The notes under the pieces: generated by a model | The model's database searches: none | What the model was told of the DNA's origin: nothing | The model's input: the letters and a program-made list of their open reading frames with translations, nothing else | Part shown: positions 6,655-6,992 of the stretch, in pieces | Layout: every line of letters starts with the position of its first letter | How positions within the stretch are numbered: the stretch's first letter is position 1 | Translations under genes and position numbers: made by a program | From: Oscillospiraceae bacterium | GTDB lineage: Bacteria; Bacillota; Clostridia; Oscillospirales; Acutalibacteraceae | Reading direction: 5' to 3' | NCBI GenBank assembly: GCA_031262125.1 | Contig: JAISII010000005.1 | Location: forward strand, 1-6,992 | Length of the DNA: 6,992 bases

Positions 6655-6689
6655 TTTTTCTGCATTCTGCGTTTTTATTTGTTATTTAT
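6655..6689. repeat. Degenerate 7-bp-period array
   Basis: Heptamers TTTTTCT, GCATTCT, GCGTTTT, TATTTGT and TATTTAT follow in register. The stretch from 6662 aligns without gaps to 2271-2303 at 27 of 33 positions, and GCATTCTGC is identical. AT-richness inflates this match, so common origin is likely but not proven. Confidence 0.5.
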
Positions 6690-6695
6690 TATACT

Positions 6696-6767
6696 GTTTA
6701 GTCAACCCTAAACTGCCTGATGTGAAGAATTTGGCGAACCGCAAACGGCTTAAAATGGCGGTTTTAA
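6696..6767. other. Inverted repeats in the ABC-5S intergenic region
   Basis: Between the two divergent promoters lie GTTTAG/CTAAAC (6696-6701 with 6708-6713), AACCGC/GCGGTT (6737-6742 with 6758-6763) and TTAAAA/TTTTAA (6750-6755 with 6762-6767); the last two exclude each other. They could be operator-like or remnants of repeats. Nothing else, and no gene, is seen from 6573 to 6817 besides the ABC promoter and the 7-bp array. Confidence 0.35.
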
Positions 6768-6775
6768 AGTGTATT

Positions 6776-6846
6776 TATAATTTTTTGAAAAATATTTGAA
6801 TTTTTTTAAAAAAACACTTGACATTCTGCTGCGGCTTTGATATAAT
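6776..6846 (+). promoter_or_regulatory. Strong rRNA promoter with AT-rich upstream region
   Basis: Both hexamers are perfect: TTGACA (6818-6823) and TATAAT (6841-6846), 17 bases apart. The stretch 6776-6814 is almost pure A/T with A- and T-tracts, as in UP elements of rRNA promoters. The start should fall near 6853, about 22 bases before the mature 5S end. Confidence 0.92.
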
Positions 6847-6874
6847 AATCAAGTCGTCAAGTTAATTGCGATTA

Positions 6875-6990
6875 GTTGGTGTTGATGACGCAGGGGGTCC
6901 ACCCGTTCCCATTCCGAACACGGTAGTTAAGCCCTGTAGTGCCGAAGATACTTGGCTGGTGACGGCCCGGGAAAATAGGAAGATGCCAAC
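6875..6990 (+). rRNA. rrf: 5S ribosomal RNA
   Basis: This is a structural RNA of the large ribosomal subunit. The conserved core CATTCCGAACACGG (6909-6922) and AGTTAAGCCC (6925-6934) matches bacterial 5S rRNA. The ends pair as helix I: GTTGGTGT at the 5' side against ATGCCAAC at the 3' side with two G-U pairs. The implied length of 116 bases is normal. The ends are set by pairing and could be off by a base or two; the window stops two bases later. It is led by its own consensus promoter and no 23S gene precedes it, so it is either a stand-alone or operon-leading 5S gene. Confidence 0.95.
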
Positions 6991-6992
6991 AT

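Overview
The window looks like a chromosomal segment of a low-to-mid GC Gram-positive bacterium, most likely a gut-type Clostridia member (Oscillospiraceae/Ruminococcaceae-like). This is inferred from the class II LysRS, the FtsX-type ABC exporter with a long coiled coil, the 5S sequence, consensus SigA-type promoters and the style of the intergenic hairpin repeats. No species is claimed. I see no phage, transposase, CRISPR or tRNA gene.

Layout. Positions 1-906 (+) hold the C-terminal 301 residues of lysyl-tRNA synthetase (lysS, cut by the left edge). Its stop codon overlaps the ribosome binding site of a TTG-started gene (917-1960, +) for an exported or membrane-anchored sugar-type periplasmic-binding protein without transporter partners. 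A strong intrinsic terminator (1992-2026) closes this unit. Positions 2027-2308 contain no credible gene but are packed with repeats: a double-hairpin element, a run of small hairpins and two arrays with a 7-bp period. On the minus strand follow a 1129-residue FtsX/MacB-type permease (2309-5698) and, upstream of it, its ATPase (5850-6572). A 151-bp spacer between them is again full of repeats. The ABC pair has an extended -10 promoter at 6610-6638. To the right, a perfect-consensus promoter with an AT-rich upstream region drives a 5S rRNA gene (6875-6990) that ends at the window edge.

How the genes work together. The ATPase and permease should form a type VII (MacB/FtsX-like) ABC machine: the ATPase drives a homodimeric permease whose extracytoplasmic part carries a predicted antiparallel coiled-coil hairpin of about 140 residues per arm. 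Its substrate cannot be told from sequence. The lysS and binding-protein genes are probably co-transcribed, but no functional link is evident.

The most unusual signal is in the non-coding DNA. Two elements flanking the permease gene share a double-hairpin design with compensatory base changes. They also share a 7-bp-period array in opposite orientation, and further 7-bp arrays occur at 2271-2305 and 6655-6689. The coding genes belong to known families; I do not see a clearly new protein system.
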